From Bartonella sp. AU16XJBT (GTDB lineage: Bacteria; Pseudomonadota; Alphaproteobacteria; Rhizobiales; Rhizobiaceae): a DNA stretch of 64,000 nucleotides. The number at the start of each line of letters is the position of its first letter. Position 1 is the stretch's first letter. Of the stretch, positions 9,408-19,562 are shown in pieces. A model generated the notes under the pieces. That model ran no database searches. It was not told the origin of the DNA and worked only from the letters and a program-made list of their open reading frames with translations. Both the position numbers and the translations under genes were made by a program. The DNA is taken from the NCBI RefSeq assembly GCF_028618665.1, contig NZ_JAQITF010000004.1:62001-126000 (forward strand), given 5' to 3'.

Positions 9408-9950
9408 TTAGGATAAACCATTCATTCGGGAGGTGAGAATGTGATCTCGCCATTTGCCAGAAATCATGAGATAGTCTTTGGCATAGCCTTCTTTTTCAAA
9501 ATGAAGGCGTTTTAATAAGAGTTCGCTTTTTATGTTCTCAGGTCTATAATTTGCCATCACTCTATGTAGGTGATAAACGTCAAAGATATGGTGTATCAGA
9601 GCCGATAAACTCTCAAACATGAGTCCTTTGCCTTACTGTTTTTCATCAAGAGAAAAACCAAGATGACAGGCTTGGAAAACACCACGAATTACATTTGTAA
9701 AGTTTACAACACCAATGATTGTGTTTTCATTTTTTAATCGTACGGCGTATCGGTAGGCTTGTCCTTTTGCGCTTTCACAAGAATAAGCATTGGCTCGTGC
9801 TTCCCAAGCTGTTAGGCTGTGGTCATCATCAGATCTTAATGGTTCCCAAGGATAAAGATGATTCGCATTACGCAGGTAATAAGCAGACAGTTCAGCGGCA
9901 TCTTTTACACCGATTAATGTGGCAATTGTTCGTTTTGTTTTAATTGCCAT
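9408..9950 (-). pseudogene. RimJ/RimL-type GNAT acetyltransferase split by one in-frame stop
   Basis: The first 105 codons (from 9950) read as the start of a RimJ/RimL-like N-acetyltransferase: NHLYPWEPLRSDDD, RLKNENTIIGVVNFTNV, CHLGFSLDEKQ. A TAA at 9635-9633 then falls where the acetyl-CoA loop should read Q-x-G-K-G-L-M. The same frame continues [33 protein letters not shown]...[14 protein letters not shown] to a stop at 9408. Only one base (for example CAA to TAA) separates it from an intact protein of about 180 residues. It is either a recent pseudogene, a sequencing error, or a read-through case. Expected function would be N-terminal or small-molecule acetylation. Confidence 0.8.
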
Positions 9951-9999
9951 CGTTTTCTCCTCCTAGAAACGTTACAATAACACGTTGATTTATCGTTCC

Positions 10000-10330
10000 A
10001 AATCATCATTTTCAACTTAAATCATAACATCGAATACAGTAAACTTTTCTCATCAGAGCATCTCTCACTTTAAAATCAATGCGGAATATTTTCTTTTCTG
10101 TCACAAAGGGGTTGGTGGATTGGGGGGGGTGTAAAGGAATGCTTCTTATGAAGTTCAAATAGCAAGGGCTGTCGCAACATTTTAGGGATGTGTGTAATGG
10201 TGCCCGATTTGCTCTTTTATGAAGCGTCAAGATGGGGCTGCTTAAGGGATTTTATACCCTTCATAGGGGATTTACCATTATATCCTTCACACCATTAATA
10301 TTATTTACGGGGAATTAATATCATTGATGG
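10000..10330 (+). repeat. Copy 1 of a decayed dispersed repeat (about 300 bp)
   Basis: Contains TTCTGTCACAAAGGGGTTGG, then ATGCTTCTTATGAA, then AAGGGCTGTCGCAACATTT, in the same order as in the copies near 26845 and 48722 and, inverted, near 44400. The copies differ by many substitutions and indels and no common open frame is preserved. Nature unknown; no terminal inverted repeats or transposase were seen. Confidence 0.5.
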
Positions 10331-11447
10331 AGACCACCGCGGAATGGGGGCGAGGGACGTTAAGAGATGCCTTGTTAAAATAAACACCTGCAATACAATA
10401 GCACTCTGTAATAATAGCGCTCTGTACACCGAAACTGCCTTTTTTCATACAATTTTTCAAATGGCTTTTTGTTTTTTGCAAAGAAGCCATTTCTTTATGA
10501 AAATTGTCCAGTGCATCAAACTGCTTCCTAAGACAATTTTCCTCGTATTGTTTCCTTTTGTCCTATCGTTGCGATTTGTTGATGGCATGGCTTGAAGATT
10601 TGATAACACGTTATGCAGCGATGATTCTCTTTTTATCAAGAAGTGTGCCAAAACGCTCAGTGTGAAGAGCGCGAAAAAGCGATGATATTTCTTACAATAT
10701 TTTAGATATTAAGAGGGGGAGAAATCTTAAGGGGGCATTGTCTTTGCGTAAAAGTGTAACACTTCTGCTCTTTTTAGCATCAGCATTTTTTTTAATGTTT
10801 TTAATTTGGTTGCAATGATGCAATCGTTTCATAAGAAGCTGGTTATCTTATTTTAAAGGGAATTTACGGTTTAATCTGCAGCAGCTCTCTTGCCATGTGA
10901 TTTGTGTAAAATCTATTATATTTCAAAGCGATCTGGTACTTTCATGTTTCTGTTTCACTGGATGTCTTAATAACGGGTTGCGCTATAAAAATAATTCTGG
11001 AGGCGACAAGATATCATGTCATTTCCAGTTATCTATACTTAAATTATTGATCATATTGATTTATAAAGATAATTTATATTTTTCATGTTGGGTGTCTTTT
11101 CAGAGTATCGTGAGATTTTCTCATTTTAAATATGTTTTTAGTTTAAAGTACTCAAAACGCTTTTGCTTGTACGCACAAGTGGGGTTGGCTTACAAGGGAG
11201 GACCCGTATGGATAAAAATGCCCGTATGGATAAAAATGATTGGAGAATAAGAATAAAAATGCGCTTTTCATGAATCCTTTAAAATGTGAGGGCTGTTGCA
11301 ATTTTACGCATCCTGTGACCAGATGTCTCGTCACAAGTTACATGAATTGTTCGTTATTTTGCACAAACTGCTCACGGTTAGCAGAATTTTTGTGCATTCA
11401 CGCATTTTTTTCCATTTTTCATTTTCTTAAGAAAATTTCTATTGGTG
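10331..11447. other. Gene-poor spacer before gapR
   Basis: No credible protein gene. Short open frames (for example on both strands around 10344-10651) look random, low-complexity and unconserved. A short piece related to the dispersed repeat (ATGAATCCTTTAAAATG, AGGGCTGTTGCAATTTT) lies at about 11265-11305, next to a tandem of CCCGTATGGATAAAAATG at 11201-11236. Confidence 0.5.
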
Positions 11448-11708
11448 TTAACTCATCCCAAGCGCATTTTTATAAAGCTCAATAATGGCTTCTTCTTCCA
11501 TTCGTTCATGCTCTTCTTTTTTACGCAACCGTATAATGCTTCGAACAGCTTTACTATCAAAACCAGAGCCTTTAAGTTCCGTGTATACGTCTTTAATATC
11601 ATCAGAAATGGTTTTTTTTTCTTCTTCTAGTCGTTCAATCCGTTCGATAAAGGAGCGTAATTGGTTGACGGATATAGCGTGTGTTTGGTCGGTTACTGTA
11701 TCATTCAT
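11448..11708 (-). CDS. gapR: GapR-family nucleoid-associated protein (DUF2312)
   Basis: 86 residues from the ATG at 11708, chosen over an upstream in-frame ATG at 11792 because GGAGAAA lies 7-8 nt upstream and family members start at this point. The sequence is the DUF2312 pattern: [45 protein letters not shown] and a C-terminal helix ending in ALGMS. In Caulobacter GapR binds overtwisted A/T-rich DNA ahead of replication and transcription forks and stimulates topoisomerases. Long helices give a coiled-coil dimer/tetramer. It is a single-gene unit with an A+T-rich upstream region. Confidence 0.9.
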   Translation of the reverse strand: MNDTVTDQTHAISVNQLRSFIERIERLEEEKKTISDDIKDVYTELKGSGFDSKAVRSIIRLRKKEEHERMEEEAIIELYKNALGMS

Positions 11709-11977
11709 TGTATTTTTCTCCAGGTTATATGTTTTAAGTTGTTTTTTCGACGACAAATTCATATTGGAAAAGCTTGAAAAACAAAAAATCAATCAAGCAC
11801 CACAATTTTTTTACAAATTGACTTTAAATATTTTGTAAAATTTTTAAGATAAAATTTTTAAAATATATGCATTGATAAAAGGGCTATAAAAAGAAAAATA
11901 TATATTTTAGACTTTGAAAGGCTTTTGAAAAAAGATGTATGATTTGTTTTGAGAATTGGCATTATAGAGGAAGTTTT

Positions 11978-12466
11978 GTGATTTTAAAAAGACAATATTG
12001 GGTGTTTGAGACAAAATTAAAGGTTTTTTTCTTGAGCATTTTGCTCTTGTTTCCCCTTGTTGTTTGTGCAAAAGCTGATTTTAGGGTGTGTAATACAACC
12101 CAACAGTCTGTAGGGGTTGCTCTTGGATATCGTACGTTTTCAGGGTGGGTGAGCGAAGGCTGGTGGGTGGTTCCCGTGACAGAATGTAAAACCTTAATCG
12201 AAGGACCTCTTGCCTCACGGTTTTATTATTTTTATGCGGAAGGAGCACAAAAAAAAGGAAGCTGGGCTGGCTCCGTAACCATGTGTGTGCAAGATAGCCA
12301 ATTTACCATTCAAGGGGTTCATGATTGTTTTCCTCGAGGATATCAAAAGGCTGAGTTTAAGGAAATCGATACCGGTAATCAAACCAGTTGGATGGTACAG
12401 TTGACAGATGATTCCTTGTTCAACAATTCAGTTGTTCCTTCTTTTTCAGGAAATCCTCCACCGTGA
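11978..12466 (+). CDS. DUF1036 secreted protein upstream of pyk
   Basis: The frame opens at an ATG (11939), but the GTG at 11978 has AGAGGAAG in front and puts the signal peptide (LKVFFLSILLLFPLVVCAKA) near the N-terminus. The mature part has the DUF1036 pattern: FRVCNTTQQSVGVALGYR, GWVSEGWWVV, CKTLIEGPLASRFYYFYAEG, and paired cysteines. The function is unknown; a periplasmic location is likely. Its TGA overlaps the pyk GTG start, an arrangement that I recall being common in Rhizobiales, so the two are probably cotranslated. Confidence 0.8.
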   Translation: MILKRQYWVFETKLKVFFLSILLLFPLVVCAKADFRVCNTTQQSVGVALGYRTFSGWVSEGWWVVPVTECKTLIEGPLASRFYYFYAEGAQKKGSWAGSVTMCVQDSQFTIQGVHDCFPRGYQKAEFKEIDTGNQTSWMVQLTDDSLFNNSVVPSFSGNPPP

Positions 12467-13899
12467 AACGTGCCCGTAAAGTAAAAATTATTGCGACTCT
12501 TGGTCCTTCTTCTTTTTCTCGTTTAATGATTGAGAAGCTTTTTAGGGCAGGAGCAGATGTTTTTCGACTTAATATGAGTCATACGGATCGTGACACAATG
12601 GAGGATTTGGTCAAGTCTATACGGGAGGTTGAAAAAGTTGTTCAACGGCCCATCGGTATTTTGGTGGATCTTCAGGGACCGAAACTGCGTGTTGGTCGTT
12701 TTGCAAAAGGTCAAGAGGATTTGCGTGTTGGGCAAAGTTTTACGTTAGATAATCGCGATGTCGCTGGTGATGCGCAGCGTGTTTTTTTCCCTCATGAGGA
12801 AGTCTTTTCGGCACTTAAACCAGGGGATCGCTTGTTAATTGATGATGGAAGGGTGGAACTGCGTGCTGAAGTGTGTGATGATCATTTTGTTCAGTGTCGT
12901 GTGGTTTCTGGAACCCGTATTTCTGATCGAAAAGGTGTGAGTTTTCCGGATACAATTTTGCCTTTTGATTCGATGACCTCAAAAGATAAGGCTGATCTTC
13001 AGGCTCTGTTACAGCTGCCTGTTGATTGGGTTGCCCTTTCTTTTATCCAGCGTCCAGAAGATATTATAGCGGTGCGCAGGCTAACGAAAAACAAGGTGTC
13101 TTTGATGGCTAAAATCGAAAAGCCTCAAGCCTTGGAACATATAGAAAAGATTATTGAAGTCTGTGATGGTATTATGATTGCACGCGGAGATCTCGGTGTG
13201 GAAATGCCTTTGGAAAGGGTTCCAGCACTTCAGATAGAGCTGATAAAAGCTTGTCGTTTAGCTGGAAAACCTGTTGTGGTGGCGACACAAATGCTCGAAT
13301 CAATGATCACATCTCCTGTGCCAACGCGTGCAGAAGTATCCGATGTTGCTACAGCGGTTTATGCTGGAACAGATGCGGTGATGTTGTCGGCTGAATCGGC
13401 TTCTGGTCGTTATCCGGAAGAAGCGGTTCTTATGATGGACAAAATCGCACGGCAAATTGAACAAGATCATACTTATGCTGCTCAAGTTGGCGCACAACAT
13501 CCAGCACCAGAATCAACAGGAACGGATGCGATTTCTCTTGCAGCACGTCAGATTGCTGAAACACTTTCACTTGCCGCTATCGTTGCCTATACGGCTTCAG
13601 GAACAACGGGTGTGCGCGCCTCTCGTGAGCGTCCCAATAGACCGATTATTGCTTTATCTCCCATTGTGGAAACAGCACGGCGTTTGGCACTCGTTTGGGG
13701 GCTTCATTGTGTGGTTACTGCGGATGCAAAGAATTTAGAGGATATGGTTGATCGTGCAGCTACCATTGCCTTTCAGGAAGGTTTTTGCCAAGGAGGAGAT
13801 CGCTTCCTTGTGACAGCCGGTGTTCCCCTTGGAACGCCTGGTGCAACAAACCTTTTGCGTATTGCCTCTGTCTCTCAAGATGGAACGAAAGGGATTTGA
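12463..13899 (+). CDS. pyk: Pyruvate kinase
   Basis: 478 residues, full length. It converts phosphoenolpyruvate and ADP to pyruvate and ATP. Motifs: KIIATLGPSS and RLNMSH at the N-terminus, LVDLQGPKLRVG, the lysine loop MAKIEKPQALEHI, the metal-binding block IMIARGDLGVEMPLE, and VATQMLESM. The start is a GTG at 12463 inside a GTGA overlap with the DUF1036 stop. The C-terminal allosteric domain keeps the SGTTGVRASRERP phosphate-binding loop. A scrambled copy of that loop region lies just after the gene. Confidence 0.95.
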   Translation: MKRARKVKIIATLGPSSFSRLMIEKLFRAGADVFRLNMSHTDRDTMEDLVKSIREVEKVVQRPIGILVDLQGPKLRVGRFAKGQEDLRVGQSFTLDNRDVAGDAQRVFFPHEEVFSALKPGDRLLIDDGRVELRAEVCDDHFVQCRVVSGTRISDRKGVSFPDTILPFDSMTSKDKADLQALLQLPVDWVALSFIQRPEDIIAVRRLTKNKVSLMAKIEKPQALEHIEKIIEVCDGIMIARGDLGVEMPLERVPALQIELIKACRLAGKPVVVATQMLESMITSPVPTRAEVSDVATAVYAGTDAVMLSAESASGRYPEEAVLMMDKIARQIEQDHTYAAQVGAQHPAPESTGTDAISLAARQIAETLSLAAIVAYTASGTTGVRASRERPNRPIIALSPIVETARRLALVWGLHCVVTADAKNLEDMVDRAATIAFQEGFCQGGDRFLVTAGVPLGTPGATNLLRIASVSQDGTKGI

Positions 13900-13939
13900 T
13901 CCGTTTACGCCTAGTGTTTTTTCATGTGTCTTTTAAACA

Positions 13940-14075
13940 GGTTTTAGGAACAACGGGTGTGCGCGCCTCTCGTGAGCGTCCCAATAGACTTCATTCATTG
14001 CTTTGATCTTCCCTTGTGGAAACAGCACGGTGTTTGAGCATAAGATTCTGGCGCGGGATGCGGTGATGTTGTCGT
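13940..14075 (+). pseudogene. Decayed fragment of pyk downstream of pyk
   Basis: Positions of about 13948-13986 are identical to parent 13603-13643 (GGAACAACGGGTGTGCGCGC and onward). A diverged match to the next 60 bp follows (TTGTGGAAACAGCACGG(C/T)GTTTG). At about 14058 comes GATGCGGTGATGTTGTCG, which in the parent lies further upstream (13373). So two pyk pieces are joined out of order. No open frame. Confidence 0.8.
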
Positions 14076-14754
14076 TTTATCTATTGAATTTGTCTTTCGT
14101 TTTGAAGATGTTGTGCTTATGGGGCATTTAATGCGAGAAATTCTTTAATCTCATTGAGGCATGGGATTACTTTATTGGGCCCGCTTCCGAGCGGGATATT
14201 CATTGATCATGACAATTCATTCTTTTGCTGTTTGAATGAGAGCTTTAAAATTTTTCTCACTTTTAAGCTTTTATGCGTGGGTGAAATTTTTGCAAATAGA
14301 ATTGAATCAAATTATGTGTCTCAAAAAGTCATGAAGGTCAGGCATGAGAATAAAGTGATGGGTGAATGTGTTTTTAAAAATATGCTTTTCGTGCGTCGTT
14401 TTTATGTAAAAGCCGTTTGCTTTATGCTTTGTTGGATTGATCATCACTGTGATTTTTTTTGAGAATGATGGATGTTGGTTTTGGTCGTTTGTTGTGCGAG
14501 ATCCCTTATTGGAAGCATGATGATATAAGGCGACCTCTTTGATATATGACGTGTTTGTGTGTCAGCAAAATATTCAAGGATGGGCTTTTTGATCGGGCTT
14601 TAAGTCAATTTCATGCGTGCTATGCGTGATCAGTCATTGGAATCCTCGTTCGATAAGAAATCAGACTGTTTATGGGGGTGATTTAAGAATTTTTATCCTA
14701 TGAGGCGTAGAAGGCAAGTCAAATCGCAAGTTTATTCATGGAGCTGATGTGTGT
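14076..14754. other. Spacer between the pyk fragment and zapA
   Basis: No gene is supported. A partial copy of the dispersed repeat (GATCATGACAATTCATTC, ATGAGAGCTTTAAAAT) lies at about 14200-14275. A CCCGC/GCGGG hairpin at 14179-14195 lacks a T-run. I looked here for a 6S RNA, which often lies next to zapA in other bacteria, and could not recognise one. Confidence 0.45.
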
Positions 14755-15138
14755 TTAGAAGTCTTCCTGTTCTTGTTCTTGAATGTTCGTGCTGTTTTGA
14801 TCATCTTTGAGTAATTGATTGGTGAGCTTTTCAATGCGTTGTGTGGTATCACGCATGATTTTTCCCATGGTGTGCTCCTTTTCATGGTGAAGTCTTAAAA
14901 GAGCATCGTAGTCTTCTTGTAACTTTTTATTTTCTCGTTTTATTTCTTCCATTTCATCAATAATCATGATGCCCGCCATTACCGATAAACGATGATCACC
15001 AATTTCACCAAAATTTTTCTTTAAATGGGTGATATATTGATCCAATTGAGCGGCAAGCGCAATAAGATGACGCTCTTGTCCTTTATTACAAGCCATGCGA
15101 TAATTTTTACCATCAATGGTAACGGAAACTGTTTCCAT
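14755..15138 (-). CDS. zapA: Cell division protein ZapA
   Basis: 127 residues. The N-terminal ZapA fold begins VSVTIDGKNYRMACNKGQERHLIALAAQLDQYI. It continues with a long coiled coil (IIDEMEEIKRENKKLQEDYDALLRL) and an acidic Q/E-rich tail. ZapA bundles FtsZ protofilaments at the Z-ring. It lies 12 bp downstream of the DUF4164 gene on the same strand, the usual rhizobial pairing, so the two form an operon divergent from tkt. Confidence 0.9.
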   Translation of the reverse strand: METVSVTIDGKNYRMACNKGQERHLIALAAQLDQYITHLKKNFGEIGDHRLSVMAGIMIIDEMEEIKRENKKLQEDYDALLRLHHEKEHTMGKIMRDTTQRIEKLTNQLLKDDQNSTNIQEQEQEDF

Positions 15139-15150
15139 ACATTCAAACCT

Positions 15151-15426
15151 TTATCTATCAATGACGACACGAATCGTTTCCATTGCTTTAATAAGACGTT
15201 TGGAAACTTCTTTGTTAACAGATTCTAAGCGTTCAATTTGGGCTTCAGCTTTGTCAAGCGCTTGGGCAAGATGGCTGCGGTCAGCATTCATTCGTTGAAT
15301 TTCTTCTTCCCATTCGTTATTTTTATCAATAACGGCGTTGCGGTTTATTATAGTGATCTCTAAGGTCCTAAGTGCTTTTTCTAGGTGTTCTAGAGCATCT
15401 TGTAGAACCGTAGTCTCTTGGTTCAT
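15151..15426 (-). CDS. DUF4164 coiled-coil protein, partner of zapA
   Basis: 91 residues, almost entirely predicted coiled coil (LQDALEHLEKALRTLEITI; ADRSHLAQALDKAEAQIERLESVNKEVSKRL). This matches the DUF4164 family that precedes zapA in Rhizobiales. The exact role is not established; proximity suggests divisome function. The ATG at 15426 has a CAAAGGACAAAA-type ribosome site upstream. Confidence 0.82.
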   Translation of the reverse strand: MNQETTVLQDALEHLEKALRTLEITIINRNAVIDKNNEWEEEIQRMNADRSHLAQALDKAEAQIERLESVNKEVSKRLIKAMETIRVVIDR

Positions 15427-15761
15427 GCTTTTGTCCTTTGGGTAATTGTATCCTTTATCAATGCGTTATGCAAAAACGAATCACTTACATTCTTATATTG
15501 TGTGTGTTTTATTTTTAAGTATGTAGGATATTTTAGCAAGCAAAGCAGGGGTGAGATATAAATTAAAAGCTGGATTTTTTGCGCGTGTTGGCATAAATGA
15601 CATGGATATACAGGATGCGTGAGGGGAATGTATTATTAATGTTATTGAAGTGGTGACAAAAAGTCTCACGCTGATGGTTAAAAAATAGTTTTCTTAAGGA
15701 ATTTTAAGAGAATACGGAAAAAGCAACAAAATAACGTATTTAACGAAATGGTCGATTATTC

Positions 15762-17768
15762 ATGACAAATACCCTCCAACAGAATCAGATGGCCAATGCT
15801 ATCCGTTTTCTTGCTATTGATGCGATTGAAAAAGCGAATTCTGGTCATCCCGGTTTGCCAATGGGAGCAGCCGATATTGCTACGGTTCTTTATACACAAT
15901 TCCTTGCTCATGATCCTAAAAATCCTCGTTGGCCTAACCGTGATCGTTTCGTCTTATCAGCAGGACATGGATCTATGTTGCTTTATGCTCTGCTGTATCT
16001 TTCTGGTTATGAAGATATCGGTATTGAGGATCTTAAAAATTTTCGCCAATTAGGGGCAAAGCTTGCGGGGCATCCAGAATATGGGCATGCGGCAGGAATT
16101 GAAACAACGACGGGACCTCTCGGACAAGGGTTGGCTAATGCTGTGGGGATGGCTCTTGCAGAACGTCTGCAAAATGCCCGTTTTGGTGATCTTGTCAACC
16201 ATTATACTTACGCGTTGGTAGGGGATGGATGCCTGATGGAAGGGATTTCGCAAGAAGCAATTTCCTTGGCAGGGCATTTAAAACTCCACAAGCTTATCGT
16301 GTTGTGGGATGATAATAATATCTCTATCGATGGAGAAATTTCTCTTGCCGATAGCACAGATCAGAGTGCGCGTTTTAAGGCATCTGGTTGGAATACACTC
16401 AAAGTCGATGGACATAGCCAAACAGCAATTGCACATGCCATTGAGGAGGCGAAAAATTCTGATAAACCAACTTTAATCGCTTGTAAAACAATGATAGGTT
16501 TTGGAGCACCTAGTAAAGCTGGAACCAATAAAGTTCATGGATCACCTTTAGGTGTGCGAGAAATTGCTGAGACCCGTATCGCCTTGGGGTGGGAGGCGGA
16601 GCCTTTCGTTATTCCAGCCGATATTCTCGATAATTGGCGCTTAGCAGGCCTTAATGCTGCTAAAAGGCGACAAAAGTGGGAAGAAAAATTGAGCAATCTT
16701 CCTGTCTCAGAACGGGTGGAATTTGAACGATTGATGCGTGGTGATCTCGTGGGTGGATTTGATGGAGCTGTCGATGCTTATAAACAGAAACTTGTTGAAG
16801 AGTCTCCTGTTGTTGCTACGCGTAAAGCTTCGGAAATGGCTCTTGAAGTGATCAATGAAGTTGTTGGTGAGACTATTGGTGGGTCTGCTGATTTAACGGG
16901 TTCTAATAATACAAAAAGCAGTCAGATGAAAAGTATCTCTGCGAATGATTTTTCAGGACGCTATGTCCATTATGGCATTCGTGAACATGCCATGGGTGCT
17001 ATAATGAATGGGCTTGCTCTTCATGGGGGCTTTATTCCTTATGGGGGAACGTTTTTATGCTTTTCTGACTATATGCGTCCTGCGATGCGTTTGTCTTCTC
17101 TTATGGGATTGCGGGTGATTTATGTCATGACCCATGATTCTATCGGGCTTGGAGAAGATGGTCCGACCCATCAGCCCGTAGAACATTTAGCTTGCTTACG
17201 CGCTATGCCTAATCATCTTGTGTTCCGCCCTGCTGATGCTATGGAGACAGTCGAGTGTTGGCAATTGGCTTTGAAAGCACGCGGGACGCCTTCCACCTTG
17301 GCTTTGAGCCGACAAAATTTGCCGCTGCTGCGTCAAGAATATGAAGAAGAAAATCTCTGTATGCTTGGGGCTTATGAATTGTTAACGGCCAGTGATGAGG
17401 CGCAAGTGACACTGTTTGCTTCCGGTTCGGAATTGCAAATTGCGGTCAAAGCACATGAAGTCTTAGAAGAAAAAGGCATCCCAACACGTGTGGTTTCTGT
17501 GCCTTGTTTTGAGCTCTTTTCTCAACAGTCTTGTTCCTATCAACGGGCTCTTATTGGAGATGCTCCGATTAAAATCGCCATTGAAGCGGCCATTGCCCAA
17601 GGATGGGACCGTTTTATTGGCTGTGATGGTGTGTTTATTGGTATGGAGGGCTTTGGGGCAAGTGGGACAATTGATGCCCTTTATGAACATTTTGGTATTA
17701 CTTGGGAAAATGTCGTTGCTACCGCTGAAGGAGAGCTGGAAAAGATCAAAGAAGAAAAAACAAAATGA
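15762..17768 (+). CDS. tkt: Transketolase
   Basis: 668 residues, the standard length. It is a TPP-dependent enzyme of the non-oxidative pentose phosphate pathway and the first gene of a carbon-metabolism cluster. Motifs: [29 protein letters not shown], the TPP/Mg site [13 protein letters not shown]...[10 protein letters not shown], the catalytic region [13 protein letters not shown], and [15 protein letters not shown]. The ATG at 15762 is the natural start. gap follows in the same direction after about 200 bp, so the block could be cotranscribed or separately promoted. Confidence 0.96.
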   Translation: MTNTLQQNQMANAIRFLAIDAIEKANSGHPGLPMGAADIATVLYTQFLAHDPKNPRWPNRDRFVLSAGHGSMLLYALLYLSGYEDIGIEDLKNFRQLGAKLAGHPEYGHAAGIETTTGPLGQGLANAVGMALAERLQNARFGDLVNHYTYALVGDGCLMEGISQEAISLAGHLKLHKLIVLWDDNNISIDGEISLADSTDQSARFKASGWNTLKVDGHSQTAIAHAIEEAKNSDKPTLIACKTMIGFGAPSKAGTNKVHGSPLGVREIAETRIALGWEAEPFVIPADILDNWRLAGLNAAKRRQKWEEKLSNLPVSERVEFERLMRGDLVGGFDGAVDAYKQKLVEESPVVATRKASEMALEVINEVVGETIGGSADLTGSNNTKSSQMKSISANDFSGRYVHYGIREHAMGAIMNGLALHGGFIPYGGTFLCFSDYMRPAMRLSSLMGLRVIYVMTHDSIGLGEDGPTHQPVEHLACLRAMPNHLVFRPADAMETVECWQLALKARGTPSTLALSRQNLPLLRQEYEEENLCMLGAYELLTASDEAQVTLFASGSELQIAVKAHEVLEEKGIPTRVVSVPCFELFSQQSCSYQRALIGDAPIKIAIEAAIAQGWDRFIGCDGVFIGMEGFGASGTIDALYEHFGITWENVVATAEGELEKIKEEKTK

Positions 17769-17887
17769 CAGCTTGCGTTGTCATCAGTGGAGGTGCTTAT
17801 AGGGCATCATATTTTGTGCACTGTTGTGGATAGTGTTGTGTATTATTGTGGATAAGTGTTTGATTGATCAAGGTCTTAACGTCTTGG

Positions 17888-17935
17888 GAATTCATGGTTT
17901 GGGATTGGAAAATGCCCATTTGTTGTGTTTTAAAT
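17888..17935 (+). pseudogene. Short decayed gap fragment upstream of gap
   Basis: The run ATGGTTTGGGATTGG...AATGCCCATTTGTTG corresponds to parent gap positions of about 18074-18118 (ATGATTTGGGATCGG...AATGCCCATTTGTTG), with a few changes. Here the copy lies upstream of the intact gene and comes from its 5' third, the opposite of the downstream 3' fragments seen for most other genes. Confidence 0.6.
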
Positions 17936-17972
17936 GTTGTGCTTTAAAAAATTAAATGAGGAAACATGTGAA

Positions 17973-18980
17973 ATGACAGTTCGTGTTGCAATTAATGGGT
18001 TTGGTCGTATTGGACGCAATATTTTACGGGCGCTGGTAGAAAGTGGACGAAAAGATATTGAAGTCGTCGCAATTAATGATTTGGGATCGGTGGAAACAAA
18101 TGCCCATTTGTTGCGCTATGATTCAGTTCATGGGCGTTTTCCTGGAGACGTTAAAGTGGTGGGGGACGCCATTGATGTGGGGGGTGGTTTAATAAAGGTA
18201 TGCGCAGAGCGTGATCCTGCACAATTGCCTTGGAAAGATCTGGATATCGATATCGCGTTGGAGTGTACGGGCATTTTTACGGCGCGGGATAAAGCAAAGG
18301 CTCATTTGGATGCAGGGGCAAGGCGTGTTCTGGTTTCCGCACCTTCAGAAGGCGCAGATCTGACGGTTGTCTATGGGGTTAATCATCAGTCTTTAAGCGG
18401 AGAACATCGCGTTGTTTCAAATGCTTCTTGTACAACCAATTGTTTGGCGCCTGTTGCACAAGTTTTGCACAACACGGTGGGCATTGAAAATGGATTTATG
18501 ACAACAATCCATTCTTATACCGGTGATCAACCTGTGTTGGATACCATGCATCGTGATCTTTATCGGGCGCGTGCGGCCGCTCTTTCGATGATTCCTACCT
18601 CAACCGGGGCAGCAAAAGCTGTGGGATTGGTTTTGCCAGAATTAAAGGGATTGCTTGATGGGGTATCGATTCGTGTTCCAACCCCTAATGTTTCTGTGGT
18701 AGATTTGACATTTACTGCTAAGCGTTCCACAACAATTGAAGAAATTAATACGGCTATTGCAACTGCTGCACGAGGTTCACTCAAGGGCATTTTAGATACT
18801 ACGCAAGAAAAGCTAGTGAGTTGTGATTTTAATCATAATCCGCATTCAGCGATTTTTCACAATGATCAAACCAAAGTGATTGATGGTAAACTCTGTCGTG
18901 TTCTGGTTTGGTATGATAATGAATGGGGCTTTTCTAACCGTATGAGTGATACGGCGGTGGCTTTTGCCAAGACAATGTAA
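17973..18980 (+). CDS. gap: Glyceraldehyde-3-phosphate dehydrogenase, type I
   Basis: 335 residues from the ATG at 17973, preferred over an upstream in-frame ATG because ATGAGGAAAC provides the ribosome site and the product then starts [16 protein letters not shown] as expected. The Rossmann motif GFGRIGR is at 9-15 and the catalytic Cys153 sits in [12 protein letters not shown]. The substrate-binding HSYTGDQ and the C-terminal [12 protein letters not shown] are present. It oxidises GAP to 1,3-bisphosphoglycerate with NAD. It is followed by a textbook terminator, so pgk must have its own promoter. Confidence 0.96.
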   Translation: MTVRVAINGFGRIGRNILRALVESGRKDIEVVAINDLGSVETNAHLLRYDSVHGRFPGDVKVVGDAIDVGGGLIKVCAERDPAQLPWKDLDIDIALECTGIFTARDKAKAHLDAGARRVLVSAPSEGADLTVVYGVNHQSLSGEHRVVSNASCTTNCLAPVAQVLHNTVGIENGFMTTIHSYTGDQPVLDTMHRDLYRARAAALSMIPTSTGAAKAVGLVLPELKGLLDGVSIRVPTPNVSVVDLTFTAKRSTTIEEINTAIATAARGSLKGILDTTQEKLVSCDFNHNPHSAIFHNDQTKVIDGKLCRVLVWYDNEWGFSNRMSDTAVAFAKTM

Positions 18981-18990
18981 ATACTCTAAG

Positions 18991-19013
18991 AAGGACCTTC
19001 GGGTCCTCTTTTT
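18991..19013 (+). terminator. Rho-independent terminator of gap
   Basis: AGGACC (18992-18997), loop TTCG, then GGTCCT (19002-19007), followed by C and TTTTT. A perfect six-pair stem with a stable UUCG tetraloop and a U-run, 11 bp after the gap stop codon. Confidence 0.93.
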
Positions 19014-19562
19014 ATAGGAAAAAGCCTCGTTTTTGTACAAATTAAGGCGCATTCTTTTGAGAAAAATAGAGAAAAGTTGTTGTTTTTATGCGCTAGAGAG
19101 AAGATGCTGTTAAAGAGTGATGGTATTTTTTAAAGTGCAAGCCAATATATGCTTTTAAAAGCCGCTTGAAAGAGTAAACTTTGAAAAAGAAACATCTGAA
19201 CGAGACAACGTTTGAAAAAACGTCAGAAAATAAAAGACGTAAACTATTTTGCATAAAAGTAAAGGGGCGTTTTAGTAGAAATAAAATTGAGCCAATGCAT
19301 TTGTCTGCAACAATGGATTATGAAAATTAAGAACAATGAGAGGCTTTTGTACACTTGATGATGGAAGCTTTGGATTTTCAGGCTGATAGTGAGAGAAGAG
19401 TGATTTGTCGTGAATTTCTTTTATGAAAAAGTAAAGGTGTGGCATACACAAGTAAAGTAGGGGCATACAAAAGCAAAGAAGAGATTTTAGAGGAAAGAAA
19501 ATTAAGCAGGTTTGTTTGATGCGTTTTTATTTGAAACAATGGAAAGTGAAGAGGAAACAGTG
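19014..19562. other. Spacer between gap and pgk
   Basis: No gene is supported. A short inverted pair (AACGTTTG / AAAAAACGTC) lies near 19207-19225. A GGCATACA..AAGTAAAG motif is repeated at about 19441-19480, just ahead of pgk. The pgk promoter must lie in this stretch but was not assigned. Confidence 0.4.

Noticed and set aside
10344-10651. Overlapping ORFs of 60-80 codons on both strands
   Set aside because: Short, low-complexity, overlapping, without ribosome sites or recognisable sequence.
14450-14750. 6S RNA gene downstream of zapA
   Set aside because: No long self-complementary rod with a central bubble could be traced by eye; a covariance search would be needed.
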